In this document: one piece after another, positions 18,841 through 28,073 of the stretch | Position numbering within the stretch: the first letter of the stretch is position 1 | Layout of the letters: each line of letters opens with the position of its first letter | DNA from: Pseudomonas cremoris | GTDB taxonomy: Bacteria > Pseudomonadota > Gammaproteobacteria > Pseudomonadales > Pseudomonadaceae | Length of the DNA: 64,000 bases | Direction: 5' to 3' | NCBI RefSeq assembly: GCF_014230465.1 | Contig: NZ_JAAXCY010000013.1 | Coordinates: 1 to 64,000 of the forward strand | The notes under the pieces: generated by a model | Told to the model about the DNA's origin: nothing | The model's database searches: none | What the model saw: only the letters and a program-made list of their open reading frames with translations | Translations under genes and position numbers: made by a program

Positions 18841-20888
18841 CCACCGTTACCACGCCCAAACCCCAAGCCGCGTCGCGCAGCCGTTCGCAGATCATCGTGC
18901 TGTTTATCGCGCTAATCGTGTTCATCATGCTGCTGTTCGCCAACTTTGCGTACCTCAACACCCAGTCCACCTACGACAAGCAGTACATCGGCCATGCCGG
19001 TGAGTTGCGGGTGCTGTCCCAGCGCATTGCCAAGAACGCCACCGAAGCCGCCGCCGGCAAGGCTGCGGCGTTCAAGCTTTTGGGCGATGCGCGCAACGAC
19101 TTCGCCCAGCGTTGGGGCTACCTGAAAAAGGGCGACCCTGAAACCGGCCTGCCCGCCGCGCCCAGTGCGGTACGCGCCGAAATGCGCGCCGTGCAGACCG
19201 ATTGGGAAGCGCTGCTGAAAAACACCGATGCGATCCTGGCCAGCGAGCAGACGGTCCTGTCCTTGCACCAAGTGGCCGCGACCCTGGCTGAAACCGTGCC
19301 GCAATTGCAAATGGAGTCGGAGAAGGTCGTCGACATCCTGCTGCAACGCGGCGCTCCGGCCAGCCAGGTAGCGTTGGCCCAGCGCCAGTCGTTGCTGGCC
19401 GAACGCATTCTGGGCGCGGTCAACACCGTGCTCGCCGGCGACGAAACCGCCGCCCAGGCTGCCGATGCCTTTGGCCGCGACGCCAACCGATTCGGCCAGG
19501 TACTCAACGGCATGCTGCAGGGCAACGCCGGGCTGCGTATCACCCAGGTCGAAGACCACGATGCGCGAGCGCGGTTGGCGGAAATCGCCGAGCTGTTCGA
19601 GTTCGTCTCCGGCTCCGTGGATGAAATCCTCGAAACCTCGCCGCAACTGTTCCAGGTTCGCGCCTCGGCGAGCAATATCTTCAACCTCTCGCAAACCCTG
19701 CTCGATGAAGCCTCGCACCTGGCCACCGGTTTTGAAAACCTCGCCAGCGGGCGCACCTTCGATACCATCGGCGGCTATGTGCTGGGCTTGCTGGCGCTGG
19801 CCTCGATCATCCTGATCGGGCTGGTGATGGTGCGCGAAACCAACCGCCAGCTGCATGAAACCGCCGAAAAGAACGAGCGCAACCAGAACGCGATCATGCG
19901 CCTGCTGGATGAAATCGAAGACCTGGCAGACGGCGATCTGACCGTGACCGCCTCGGTGACCGAAGACTTCACCGGCACCATCGCCGACTCCATCAACTAT
20001 TCCGTCGACCAGCTGCGCGACCTGGTGGCCACCATCAACCTCACCGCCGGCCAAGTCGCCGGTGCGGTGCAGGACACCCAGGCCACCGCCATGCACCTGG
20101 CCCAGGCCTCGGAACACCAGGCCCAACAAATCGCCGAAGCTTCCACGGCGATCAACCAGATGGCCCAGTCCATCGACCAGGTATCGGCCAATGCCGCCGA
20201 GTCCTCGGCGGTGGCGGAGCGCTCGGTAGAGATCGCCAACAAGGGCAATGAGGTGGTGCACAACACCATCCATGGCATGGACAACATTCGCGAGCAGATC
20301 CAGGACACCGCCAAGCGCATCAAGCGCCTGGGCGAGTCGTCCCAGGAGATCGGCGACATCGTCAGCCTGATCGACGACATCGCCGACCAGACCAACATCC
20401 TCGCTCTCAATGCCGCGATCCAGGCCAGCATGGCCGGAGATGCCGGGCGCGGTTTCGCCGTGGTGGCCGATGAAGTGCAACGGCTGGCCGAACGTTCGTC
20501 GGCGGCCACGCGACAGATCGAAACCCTGGTGCGGGCGATTCAGGCCGACACCAACGAAGCGGTGATTTCCATGGAGCAGACCACCACCGAAGTGGTGCGC
20601 GGGGCACGCCTGGCGCAGGACGCCGGGGTGGCGCTGGAAGAGATTGAAGGCGTATCGAAAACCTTGGCGGCGTTGATTCAGAGCATCTCGAATGCAGCGC
20701 AGCAACAGACGAGTTCGGCGGGGCAGATTTCGTTGACGATGAATGTGATTCAGCAGATCACTACGCAGACGTCTTCGGGGTCGACCGCCACTGCTGAGAG
20801 CATCGGCAACCTGGCGAAAATGGCGAGCCAGTTGCGCAGGTCGGTTTCGGGCTTCACCCTGCCTGCGGCCAAACAGGCCGATGATTGA
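18837..20888 (+). CDS. pilJ: Pilus chemoreceptor PilJ (methyl-accepting type)
   Basis: This 683-residue receptor has an N-terminal membrane helix at about residues 18-40, a periplasmic helical sensor region, a second membrane helix at about 315-337, a HAMP-like region and a cytoplasmic signalling domain. The hairpin tip reads [20 protein letters not shown], the PilJ version of the receptor signature. ATG 18837 overlaps pilI. In P. aeruginosa PilJ senses surface contact through pili. The methyltransferase gene pilK that follows pilJ there is absent; a REPIN and then chpA come next. Confidence 0.94.
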   Translation: MTTVTTPKPQAASRSRSQIIVLFIALIVFIMLLFANFAYLNTQSTYDKQYIGHAGELRVLSQRIAKNATEAAAGKAAAFKLLGDARNDFAQRWGYLKKGDPETGLPAAPSAVRAEMRAVQTDWEALLKNTDAILASEQTVLSLHQVAATLAETVPQLQMESEKVVDILLQRGAPASQVALAQRQSLLAERILGAVNTVLAGDETAAQAADAFGRDANRFGQVLNGMLQGNAGLRITQVEDHDARARLAEIAELFEFVSGSVDEILETSPQLFQVRASASNIFNLSQTLLDEASHLATGFENLASGRTFDTIGGYVLGLLALASIILIGLVMVRETNRQLHETAEKNERNQNAIMRLLDEIEDLADGDLTVTASVTEDFTGTIADSINYSVDQLRDLVATINLTAGQVAGAVQDTQATAMHLAQASEHQAQQIAEASTAINQMAQSIDQVSANAAESSAVAERSVEIANKGNEVVHNTIHGMDNIREQIQDTAKRIKRLGESSQEIGDIVSLIDDIADQTNILALNAAIQASMAGDAGRGFAVVADEVQRLAERSSAATRQIETLVRAIQADTNEAVISMEQTTTEVVRGARLAQDAGVALEEIEGVSKTLAALIQSISNAAQQQTSSAGQISLTMNVIQQITTQTSSGSTATAESIGNLAKMASQLRRSVSGFTLPAAKQADD

Positions 20889-20898
20889 AATGCAGTCA

Positions 20899-20991
20899 AA
20901 ATGTGGGAGCGGGCTTGCTCGCGAATGCGGTGTATCAGTCAGCTGATCTACTAGCTGACACACCGCATTCGCGAGCAAGCCCGCTCCCACA
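20899..20991. repeat. REPIN palindrome between pilJ and chpA
   Basis: This REP doublet has the same GTGGGAGCGGGCTTGCTCGC arms as the copy at 2033 and lies inside the chemosensory operon, 10 bases after the pilJ stop. It occupies the position where pilK is found in P. aeruginosa. It could stabilise or attenuate the upstream mRNA. The right arm ends CCCACAC instead of CCCACATTT. Confidence 0.9.
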
Positions 20992-21048
20992 CTGGATCTC
21001 CTTCTGGTTCGAGATCCCGGCAACCCATGAATTTTCAGCGGAGCAGTT

Positions 21049-24000
21049 ATGGTTGATCGGCACGACTACGTGGCCCTCGAATGGGTCAAGGGCGACATTG
21101 CCGAAACCCTGAAACAGGCACGTTCGGCGCTGGACGCCTTTGTCGAAACTGCTGACGGCGAGGCTATCAGCGAGTGCCTGGCGGGCGTTCACCAAGTGCA
21201 TGGCGCGCTGCAAATGGTCGAGTTCTACGGCGCAGCATTGTTGGCCGAAGAGATCGAAGAACTGGCCCTGGCGCTCCAGTCCGGGCATGTCAGCCAGCGT
21301 GAAGAAAGCATCCGCCTGCTGCAGCAGGCCCTCAGTCAATTGCCGCTGTACCTGGACCGCGTGCACAGTGCCCGCCGCGACCTGCCGCTGGTGGTGTTGC
21401 CGCTGCTTAACGACCTGCGCAGCGCGCGCGGTGAAAGCCTGCTGTCGGAGACCAGCCTGTTCAGCCCACAGTTGCTGTCGATTGCGCCTTTGCCGGATGA
21501 AGCCCTGGCCCAACGTGCATCCGCCGACCTGCAAGACCAACTGCGCCAATGGCACCAACTGTTGCAACAAGCCCTGGCCGGTTTGCTGCGCGAAGACCAT
21601 GGCCCCAGCAACCTGGAAGACATGGCGCGGGTGTTCGCACGCCTTGAAGCCCTGTGCCAGGGCGCCCCGTTGCTGCCGCTGTGGCAAGTTACCTCGGCAT
21701 TGGTCGAAGGCATGCTCACTGGCGTGATCGCCAACAGCCCTGCGCTGCGCAGCCTGCTCAAAGCCAGTGACAAACAGCTCAAGCGATTGCTCGCCCAGGG
21801 TATCGGCGGCATCAACCAGCCGGCACCGGATGAGTTGCTCAAAAGCCTGTTGTTCTATGTCGCCAAAGTCACCCGGCCGACGCCGCGCATGCAGAGTTTG
21901 AAGGAGCGCTACGGCCTGGACGAAGCCTTGCCCGACAGCGCCGTGGTCGATGCCGAGCGCGCCCGCCTTGCGGGGCCGGACCGCAATGCCATGGGCTCGG
22001 TACTCGGTGCGCTGTGCGAGGAGCTGGTGCGGGTCAAGGAGCGTCTCGATCTGTTCGTGCGCAGCGACCGTCAGCACACCAGTGACCTGGATGCGCTGCT
22101 GGCGCCGCTGCGACAGATCGCTGACACCTTGGCCGTGCTGGGTTTTGGCCAGCCGCGCAAAGTCATCATCGACCAACTGGCCGTGGTGCTGAGCCTGGTC
22201 CAGGGTCAGCGCGAGCCTAATGACGCGGTGCTGATGGACGTCGCCGGCGCGTTGCTCTACGTCGAGGCAACCCTGGCAGGCATGGTCGGCACCGTCGAGC
22301 CGGAAAGCCGCGAAGAAAGCCGCTTGCCCACCACCGACCTGACCCAGATCCACCAGTTGGTGATCCGTGAGTGCTGCCAGTGCCTGAAGCAGGCCAAAGA
22401 GTTGGTCATCGACTGCATTGAAGCCGATTGGGACCGGCAGCGCATGGAGTCACTGCCCGAAGTGCTGAGCCAGGTGCGCGGTGCACTGGCCATGATTCCC
22501 CTGCCACGGGCGGCGAGCCTGATGCGCGGCTGCGCCGATTACGTCGACGAACAATTGATGGTCGAGGGCATCCGCCCGCCCGAGGCGCAGTTGGGGCATT
22601 TTGCCGATGTGATCAGCAGCCTGGAGTACTACCTGGAGCGCATGCTCCAAGACCCGGACGCCGATGGCGAGCGTGTGTTGGAACTGGCCACGCAAGGCTT
22701 GGCAGCCTTGGGTTACCTGCCGGCTGAAAAGCCGTGGCGCCAGGCGCTGGTTGCGCCGGACGGTGTGCTGTCCAGCGAGGTTGCTCCCAACCAATCCCAG
22801 TTCGACGCATTGGCCAGCCCCACATCGCGGCTGAACCCGCCAGCGTTGCAACGCCCCGGCAGCCTGCTGCCGCCACCGGCTGATGAAGCGCCGATTGACG
22901 ACGAACTGCGCGAAGTCTTCCTCGAAGAAACCGATGAAGTCCTCGAAGTGCTGCACCGCTACTTGCCCGACAGCGCCGACAAAACCGCCCAAGGCGAAAT
23001 GCGCCGGGCCTTCCACACGCTCAAGGGCAGCGGCCGCATGGTCCGCGCCTTGGTATTGGCCGAGCTGGCCTGGGCCGTGGAAAACCTGCTCAACCGCGTG
23101 CTGGAACGCAGCGTAGTCCTGGGCCCCGAGGTACAACAGGTCCTGGATGAAGCCGTAGCCCTGCTACCGGAATTGATCGACGACTTCGCCACCGACGACC
23201 AGCATCAACGGGACGAAGTCGATGCCTTGGCCGCTCGCGCCCATGCACTGGCCAGCGGTGCCCAGGTACCGGCCGCCGAAGCCCACGACCCGATGTTGCT
23301 GGAGATCTTCCGCAACGAAGCCCAAAGCCACCTGGAAAGTATCAACCACTTCCTGCAACAGGCCGCCGAACACGTGCCGCTGCAAGTCAGCGATGAACTG
23401 CAGCGCGCCCTGCATACCCTCAAAGGCAGCGCCTACATGGCCGGCGTGCTGCCCATTGCCGAACTGGCGCGCCCGCTGGATCACCTGACTCGCGAATACA
23501 AAGCCCACCGCCTACCGCTGGACCTGGATGAGGTGGAATTGCTGCTGGAGGCCGAGGGCCTGTTCCAGCGTGGGCTGCGTCACCTGAACAACGACCCCTT
23601 GGCACCGATCAAAGGTGCGCAAGACCTGATCAACCGCACCCAAAGCCTGCTGGATCAGCAATTGGCTGCGTTGCTCGACGCGCCCAACACCGGCCTGCGC
23701 ATCAAGCGCGATCCACAGCTGATCGCCAACTTTCTGGCCCAGGGCATGGACATTCTGCTCGACGCCGAAAGCCTGCTGCGCCGCTGGCAACAGCATCCCG
23801 GCGAGCGCCAGGAACTCACCGCGTTGCTGGACGAATTGACCACGCTGGGGGAGGGCGCGCACATCGCCGACCTGCACCCCATCGATGAGTTGTGCGAAGC
23901 CTTGCTCGACCTGTATGGCGCCGTGGAAGAAAGCAGCCTGGCGGTCAGCGAACGGTTTTTCCATGAGGCCGAACAGGCCCATGAAGCGCTGATCAACATG

Positions 24001-26868
24001 CTCGATCAACTGGCCGCCGGCCAGGAGATCAGCCCGGCGCCGGCGCGGGTCGAGGCCCTACGCGAGCTGCTGGACGAAGCGCTTGATCCGTCCGCCACCG
24101 GCCTGATCAAAAGCGATGGCAGCCGTACGCTGAGCATTTCCGAGTTGGGCGCCGCGACAAAGCAGCTGGATCACGAAACGGCCATGGACGATGAGATCGT
24201 CGAGATCTTCCTCGAAGAAGCCGTGGATATCCTCGACAGCGCCGGGCAATCCCTCAAGCGCTGGTTGCTGGAACCCGACAACGCCGCGCCGTTGTCCTCG
24301 TTGCAGCGAGATTTGCACACCCTCAAGGGTGGCGCGCGCATGGCCGAAATCGGACCGATTGGCGACCTGGCCCATGAGCTGGAATGTCTGTACGAAGGCC
24401 TGGTGGACCGGCGCTACAGCTACAGCGCCGAGCTGTCCCAGGTGCTGATGGCCAGCCACGAGCGGTTGGCGTTGCAGTTGGAAGAACTGCAACACCATCA
24501 TGCCTTGAGCGACAGCGCCGAACTGGTTGCCAAGGTGCGGGCACTGCGTCAGAACAACCCGCCCGCGACGCCAGCCGTGGTGGAGAAAGCCTCGGGCGCC
24601 GATCCGGAGTTGCTGGATATCTTCCTCGAAGAAGCCGCCGATATTCTCGACAGCTCCAGCAGTGCTTTGCTGCGTTGGCAGGCCGAGCCCGGCAACCGCC
24701 AAGAGGTGGAAACCCTGCTGCGCGATTTGCACACCCTCAAGGGCGGCGCGCGCATGGTCGAGATCGGGCCGATTGGCGATTTGGCCCACGAGTTGGAATT
24801 TCTCTACGAAGGCTTGTCTGCAGGCTTGCTGACGCCTTCGGCGGAATTGTTCGCGCTGCTGCAAGGCTGCCATGACCGCCTGGCGCAGATGATCGATGCG
24901 GTGGCGGATGGCTTGCCGGTGGGGTCGGTGGACAAGCTCATCGAGCGCATCAAAAGCCTGGTGCACCCGAGTGACGAACCGGTAGTGCCGGTTGCGCTGC
25001 CGGCAGGCAAGGCCGAGGCGGTGGTGGACCCGGCCGCCGACATGGTGAAAATCTCCGCCGACCTGTTGGACGACCTGGTCAACCTGGCCGGTGAAACCTC
25101 GATATTCCGAGGCCGTATCGAACAGCAGGTCAACGACGCACGCATCGCCCTCACTGAGGTGGAGACCACGATTGAGCGTATGCGCGACCAACTGCGTCGG
25201 CTCGACACCGAAACCCAAGGGCGCATCCTCAGTCGCCAGCAGGCCGAGGCCGAGCGCTTGGGGTATGAAGAATTCGATCCGCTGGAAATGGACCGCCATT
25301 CCCAGTTGCAGCAACTGTCCCGTGCACTCTCCGAATCGGTGTCCGACCTGCTCGACCTTAAAGATACCCTCGACAGCCGCAATCAGGACGCCCACGACCT
25401 GTTGCAGCAACAGGCGCGTATCAACACCGAGTTGCAAGAAGGCCTGATGCGTACGCGCATGGTGCCATTCGAACGCATGCTGCCGCGCCTCAAGCGCATC
25501 GTGCGCCAGGTGGCGGAAGAGCTCGGCAAGGACGTGGAATTTGTCGTCGGCAATGCCGAAGGCGAGATGGACCGCAATGTCCTGGAACGCATGGCGGCGC
25601 CGCTGGAGCATATGCTGCGCAACGCCGTCGACCATGGTTTGGAGTCCCGGGAGGCGCGGCTGTTGGCCGGCAAACCGGAGAAGGGGCGTATTACCCTGGA
25701 CCTGACCCACGAAGGTGGCGATATCGTCTTCGACATGCGCGACGACGGCGCGGGCGTGCCGTTGGAGGCCGTGCGGCGCAAGGCAATCAAGCGAGGTTTG
25801 CTCGACCCCCATCAAGAGATCAGCGACCGCGACGTGTTGCAGTTCATCCTGCAGCCGGGCTTCTCCACCGCCGAAAAAATCACGCAGATTTCCGGGCGCG
25901 GCGTGGGCATGGACGTGGTGCATGAAGAAGTGCGTCAGCTGGGTGGCTCGATGTTCATTGAGTCGACGCCGGGCATGGGCGTGCACTTTCGCATTCGCTT
26001 GCCGTTCACCGTGTCGGTCAATCGCGCACTCATGGTGCAGTGTGCGGACGACCAATACGCGATCCCCCTCAACACCATCGAAGGGTTGGTGCGGGTGCTG
26101 CCCCATGAGTTGGCGGGGCATTACCAACAAGACCCGCCATCTTACGAATACGCCGGCCAACGTTACGAGCTGTTTTATCTGGGCGACCTGCTGCACACCG
26201 TCAGCCGCCCGAAACTGCTGGGTCAATACCAGCCGGTGCCGGTGCTGTTGGTGCAGTGCAATGAACGGCACGTGGCCGTGCATGTGGATGCCATGGCCGG
26301 TACGCGAGAGATTGTGGTCAAGGGCCTGGGGCCGCAGTTTGCCGGGGTTCAGGGGTTGTCCGGTGCGACCATTCTCGGTGATGGCCGCGTGGTGCTGATC
26401 ATCGACTTGCTGGCGCATATCCGTGCACGTCAACCGGCGTTGCCGGCGCAGGTGGTGGACGCGCCGCTGATCCTCAACGACCCCCTGAAAAAGCGCCCGC
26501 TGTTGGTCTTGGTGGTGGACGACTCGGTCACCGTGCGTAAAGTCACCAGTCGTCTGCTGGAGCGCAACGGCATGAACGTGCTCACCGCCAAGGACGGCAT
26601 CGACGCCATCGCTGTACTCGAAGAACACACCCCGGACCTGATGCTGCTGGACATCGAAATGCCGCGCATGGACGGCTTTGAGGTGGCCACACAAGTGCGC
26701 AACGATCCGCGCCTGATGCGCCTGCCGATCATCATGATCACCTCCCGCACCGGCCAGAAACACCGCGACCGCGCCATGGCCATTGGCGTGAATGACTACC
26801 TCGGCAAGCCGTACCAAGAGTCGGTGCTGCTGGAAAGCATCGCCTACTGGAGCAAGTCCCATGCTTGA
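21049..26868 (+). CDS. chpA: ChpA, multi-Hpt hybrid chemotaxis kinase of the Pil-Chp system
   Basis: This 1939-residue CheA-type histidine kinase is shorter than P. aeruginosa ChpA (about 2470). Four intact phosphotransfer sites of the form HTLKG lie at H656, H789, H1090 and H1228; two more Hpt-like regions near residues 50 and 480 lack the histidine motif. The CheA dimerisation and ATPase core follows, with the N box at about N1525 (HMLRNAVDHGLE) and GRGVGMDVVHEEV near 1620. A CheW-like domain covers about 1650-1790. A C-terminal receiver has D1824-D1825 and phosphoacceptor D1868. It feeds PilG and PilH. The third and fourth Hpt regions are strikingly alike. Confidence 0.95.
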   Translation: MVDRHDYVALEWVKGDIAETLKQARSALDAFVETADGEAISECLAGVHQVHGALQMVEFYGAALLAEEIEELALALQSGHVSQREESIRLLQQALSQLPLYLDRVHSARRDLPLVVLPLLNDLRSARGESLLSETSLFSPQLLSIAPLPDEALAQRASADLQDQLRQWHQLLQQALAGLLREDHGPSNLEDMARVFARLEALCQGAPLLPLWQVTSALVEGMLTGVIANSPALRSLLKASDKQLKRLLAQGIGGINQPAPDELLKSLLFYVAKVTRPTPRMQSLKERYGLDEALPDSAVVDAERARLAGPDRNAMGSVLGALCEELVRVKERLDLFVRSDRQHTSDLDALLAPLRQIADTLAVLGFGQPRKVIIDQLAVVLSLVQGQREPNDAVLMDVAGALLYVEATLAGMVGTVEPESREESRLPTTDLTQIHQLVIRECCQCLKQAKELVIDCIEADWDRQRMESLPEVLSQVRGALAMIPLPRAASLMRGCADYVDEQLMVEGIRPPEAQLGHFADVISSLEYYLERMLQDPDADGERVLELATQGLAALGYLPAEKPWRQALVAPDGVLSSEVAPNQSQFDALASPTSRLNPPALQRPGSLLPPPADEAPIDDELREVFLEETDEVLEVLHRYLPDSADKTAQGEMRRAFHTLKGSGRMVRALVLAELAWAVENLLNRVLERSVVLGPEVQQVLDEAVALLPELIDDFATDDQHQRDEVDALAARAHALASGAQVPAAEAHDPMLLEIFRNEAQSHLESINHFLQQAAEHVPLQVSDELQRALHTLKGSAYMAGVLPIAELARPLDHLTREYKAHRLPLDLDEVELLLEAEGLFQRGLRHLNNDPLAPIKGAQDLINRTQSLLDQQLAALLDAPNTGLRIKRDPQLIANFLAQGMDILLDAESLLRRWQQHPGERQELTALLDELTTLGEGAHIADLHPIDELCEALLDLYGAVEESSLAVSERFFHEAEQAHEALINMLDQLAAGQEISPAPARVEALRELLDEALDPSATGLIKSDGSRTLSISELGAATKQLDHETAMDDEIVEIFLEEAVDILDSAGQSLKRWLLEPDNAAPLSSLQRDLHTLKGGARMAEIGPIGDLAHELECLYEGLVDRRYSYSAELSQVLMASHERLALQLEELQHHHALSDSAELVAKVRALRQNNPPATPAVVEKASGADPELLDIFLEEAADILDSSSSALLRWQAEPGNRQEVETLLRDLHTLKGGARMVEIGPIGDLAHELEFLYEGLSAGLLTPSAELFALLQGCHDRLAQMIDAVADGLPVGSVDKLIERIKSLVHPSDEPVVPVALPAGKAEAVVDPAADMVKISADLLDDLVNLAGETSIFRGRIEQQVNDARIALTEVETTIERMRDQLRRLDTETQGRILSRQQAEAERLGYEEFDPLEMDRHSQLQQLSRALSESVSDLLDLKDTLDSRNQDAHDLLQQQARINTELQEGLMRTRMVPFERMLPRLKRIVRQVAEELGKDVEFVVGNAEGEMDRNVLERMAAPLEHMLRNAVDHGLESREARLLAGKPEKGRITLDLTHEGGDIVFDMRDDGAGVPLEAVRRKAIKRGLLDPHQEISDRDVLQFILQPGFSTAEKITQISGRGVGMDVVHEEVRQLGGSMFIESTPGMGVHFRIRLPFTVSVNRALMVQCADDQYAIPLNTIEGLVRVLPHELAGHYQQDPPSYEYAGQRYELFYLGDLLHTVSRPKLLGQYQPVPVLLVQCNERHVAVHVDAMAGTREIVVKGLGPQFAGVQGLSGATILGDGRVVLIIDLLAHIRARQPALPAQVVDAPLILNDPLKKRPLLVLVVDDSVTVRKVTSRLLERNGMNVLTAKDGIDAIAVLEEHTPDLMLLDIEMPRMDGFEVATQVRNDPRLMRLPIIMITSRTGQKHRDRAMAIGVNDYLGKPYQESVLLESIAYWSKSHA

Positions 26869-27316
26869 CCACCGCACCAGTCAACTGACTGGCCTGCTGT
26901 TGCCTCTGGCTGACCGCCACCTGGTACTGCCCAACGTCGCCATCGCGGAGCTGATCGACTTTCAGCGCGGCGAGCCGGCCAGCGACGCGCCACCGTGGTA
27001 CTTGCGACAAGTGACCTGGCGGGATCAACAACTGCCGCTGATCAGCTTTGAAGCGGTGTGCGGTGAAGCTGCCGTCACCGGCGAGCGCTCGCGCATTGTG
27101 GTGCTCAATGCCCTGGGCGGGCGGCCGACGTTGAAGTTCATTGCGTTGGTGATCCAGGGCATTCCACGGTCGTACAAACTCGATAGCCAGCTGAGTTACG
27201 TGGACGTGCCGCTGTGCCCGCTGGAGCTGGCGGCGGTGCAGGTGGGGGAGCATGTAGCGAAGGTGCCGGATTTGATGGGGTTGGAAGCGTTGCTGGTGGA
27301 GTCGGGCCTGGCCTGA
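26861..27316 (+). CDS. chpC: CheW-like protein ChpC
   Basis: This 151-residue CheW-family protein starts at ATG 26861, overlapping the end of chpA by 8 bases. The CheW pattern shows in LLLPLADRHLVLPNVAIAEL, WRDQQLPLISFEAVCG and a late DVPLCPLELAAVQVGEHVAKVPDL. In P. aeruginosa ChpC follows the methylesterase ChpB; here ChpB is missing and ChpC follows ChpA directly. It may connect further receptors to ChpA. Confidence 0.85.
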   Translation: MLDHRTSQLTGLLLPLADRHLVLPNVAIAELIDFQRGEPASDAPPWYLRQVTWRDQQLPLISFEAVCGEAAVTGERSRIVVLNALGGRPTLKFIALVIQGIPRSYKLDSQLSYVDVPLCPLELAAVQVGEHVAKVPDLMGLEALLVESGLA

Positions 27317-27337
27317 CCTTAAGCCTTGTGAAGAGCC

Positions 27338-27430
27338 AATGTGGGAGCGGGCTTGCTCGCGAATGCGGTGCATCAGTTACAAATATACTGACTGACACTG
27401 CGCATTCGCGAGCAAGCCCGCTCCCACATT
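27338..27430. repeat. REPIN palindrome after chpC
   Basis: Inverted GTGGGAGCGGGCTTGCTCGC arms surround a centre of about 45 bases. It lies between the chpC stop and the convergent antitoxin gene. The right flank continues TGATCTTCAGCGT, also seen after the copy at 60468, so the conserved unit extends beyond the palindrome on one side. Confidence 0.9.
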
Positions 27431-27460
27431 TGATCTTCAGCGTTGGATAGACCGTGCCCG

Positions 27461-27748
27461 CTACTCAATCCGCGCAAACCGCTCAATCACCGGCTGCTCC
27501 CGATGTTCGGCCTGCCACAAATCATAGGCACTCTGCATCGACAGCCATAACCGTCCTGTACTCACACCCGCGCGTTCAAGCCGCACCGCCAAGTCCGGGC
27601 TGACCGGCGCATGCCCATGCAAAATTCTTGAAAACGTCTCACGGGCAAACCCAAGACGGCGGGCCATTTCGGTGATGGTGATGCCCAGTGCTGGGATCAC
27701 ATCTTCAAGCAGGATTTCGCCTGGGTGAGGTGGGTTGTGCATACCCAT
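27461..27748 (-). CDS. HigA-type antitoxin / XRE regulator, apparently without a toxin
   Basis: This 95-residue protein has the HigA family opening NPPHPGEILLEDVIPALGIT and a helix-turn-helix in TEMARRLGFARETFSRILHG, followed by the C-terminal dimer part SPDLAVRLERAG. The start ATG 27748 has GAGG at good spacing; an ATG two codons later is also possible. HigA normally represses its own operon and neutralises the HigB ribonuclease made from the gene just upstream. Upstream here only a short, decayed-looking frame is present. It may have kept a regulatory role or be an orphan. Confidence 0.85.
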   Translation of the reverse strand: MGMHNPPHPGEILLEDVIPALGITITEMARRLGFARETFSRILHGHAPVSPDLAVRLERAGVSTGRLWLSMQSAYDLWQAEHREQPVIERFARIE

Positions 27749-27762
27749 ATCGATACCTCTAC

Positions 27763-27891
27763 TCAATGGTCGCCTTTCAACCGATGGATGCCCGTGGCGA
27801 GATTCGGACAGAGAAGCCTAGAGAGGCAGGTTCCGAGCAACAACCTGAAGAGATTGTCGGAAATTTCGCTGAGGTTATCTAGAAATTGACA
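27763..27891 (-). pseudogene. Possible remnant of a HigB toxin gene
   Basis: Immediately before the antitoxin, a minus-strand frame ends ATGIHRLKGDH and then stops. HigB/RelE-type toxins have a segment of the form G-x-RL-x-x-LKGDR at about two thirds of their length, followed by roughly 30 residues that are missing here. The upstream part, with SEISDNLFRLLLGT, resembles the family only loosely, and a neighbouring frame may carry other pieces. I treat this as a weak indication of a truncated, possibly frameshifted toxin. Confidence 0.3.
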
Positions 27892-27921
27892 GACATAAAG
27901 CGGTCTCTTTCTGGGACTGCC

Positions 27922-27943
27922 ACCTCCCACATTTTGATCTTCA
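27922..27943. repeat. Single REP end remnant
   Basis: CCTCCCACATTTTGATCTTC matches the outer end of the REPIN copies at 27338 and 60468, including their TGATCTTC flank, but there is no partner arm. It lies in the 325-base gap between the antitoxin and mdcA; apart from this and the inverted repeat at 28010 I see no other structure there. Confidence 0.5.
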
Positions 27944-28009
27944 CTTGGCTCGGGCTCAGTGTTTGCTGAATGTCCGTTACTCCAACCGTAATAGTTCATC
28001 TCTCAGCTT

Positions 28010-28033
28010 GATTGATGGCCCCCTGAATCAATC
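28010..28033. promoter_or_regulatory. Candidate MdcR operator upstream of mdcA
   Basis: GATTGAT and ATCAATC form a perfect seven-base inverted repeat around ten bases, ending 40 bases before mdcA. LysR-type regulators bind dyads of this sort, and MdcR is the expected activator of this operon. Its position is rather close to the start codon, so it could also overlap the promoter. The assignment is inferred. Confidence 0.35.
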
Positions 28034-28073
28034 CTAAGGTAAGCCCCACGACAGCAAACCCCGTGGAGCGACC

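Noticed and set aside
24058..26877. 939-residue open frame opposite the end of chpA
   Set aside because: The composition is rich in His, Gln and Val, as expected for the complement of a GC-rich gene, and chpA covers the region with full CheA motifs.
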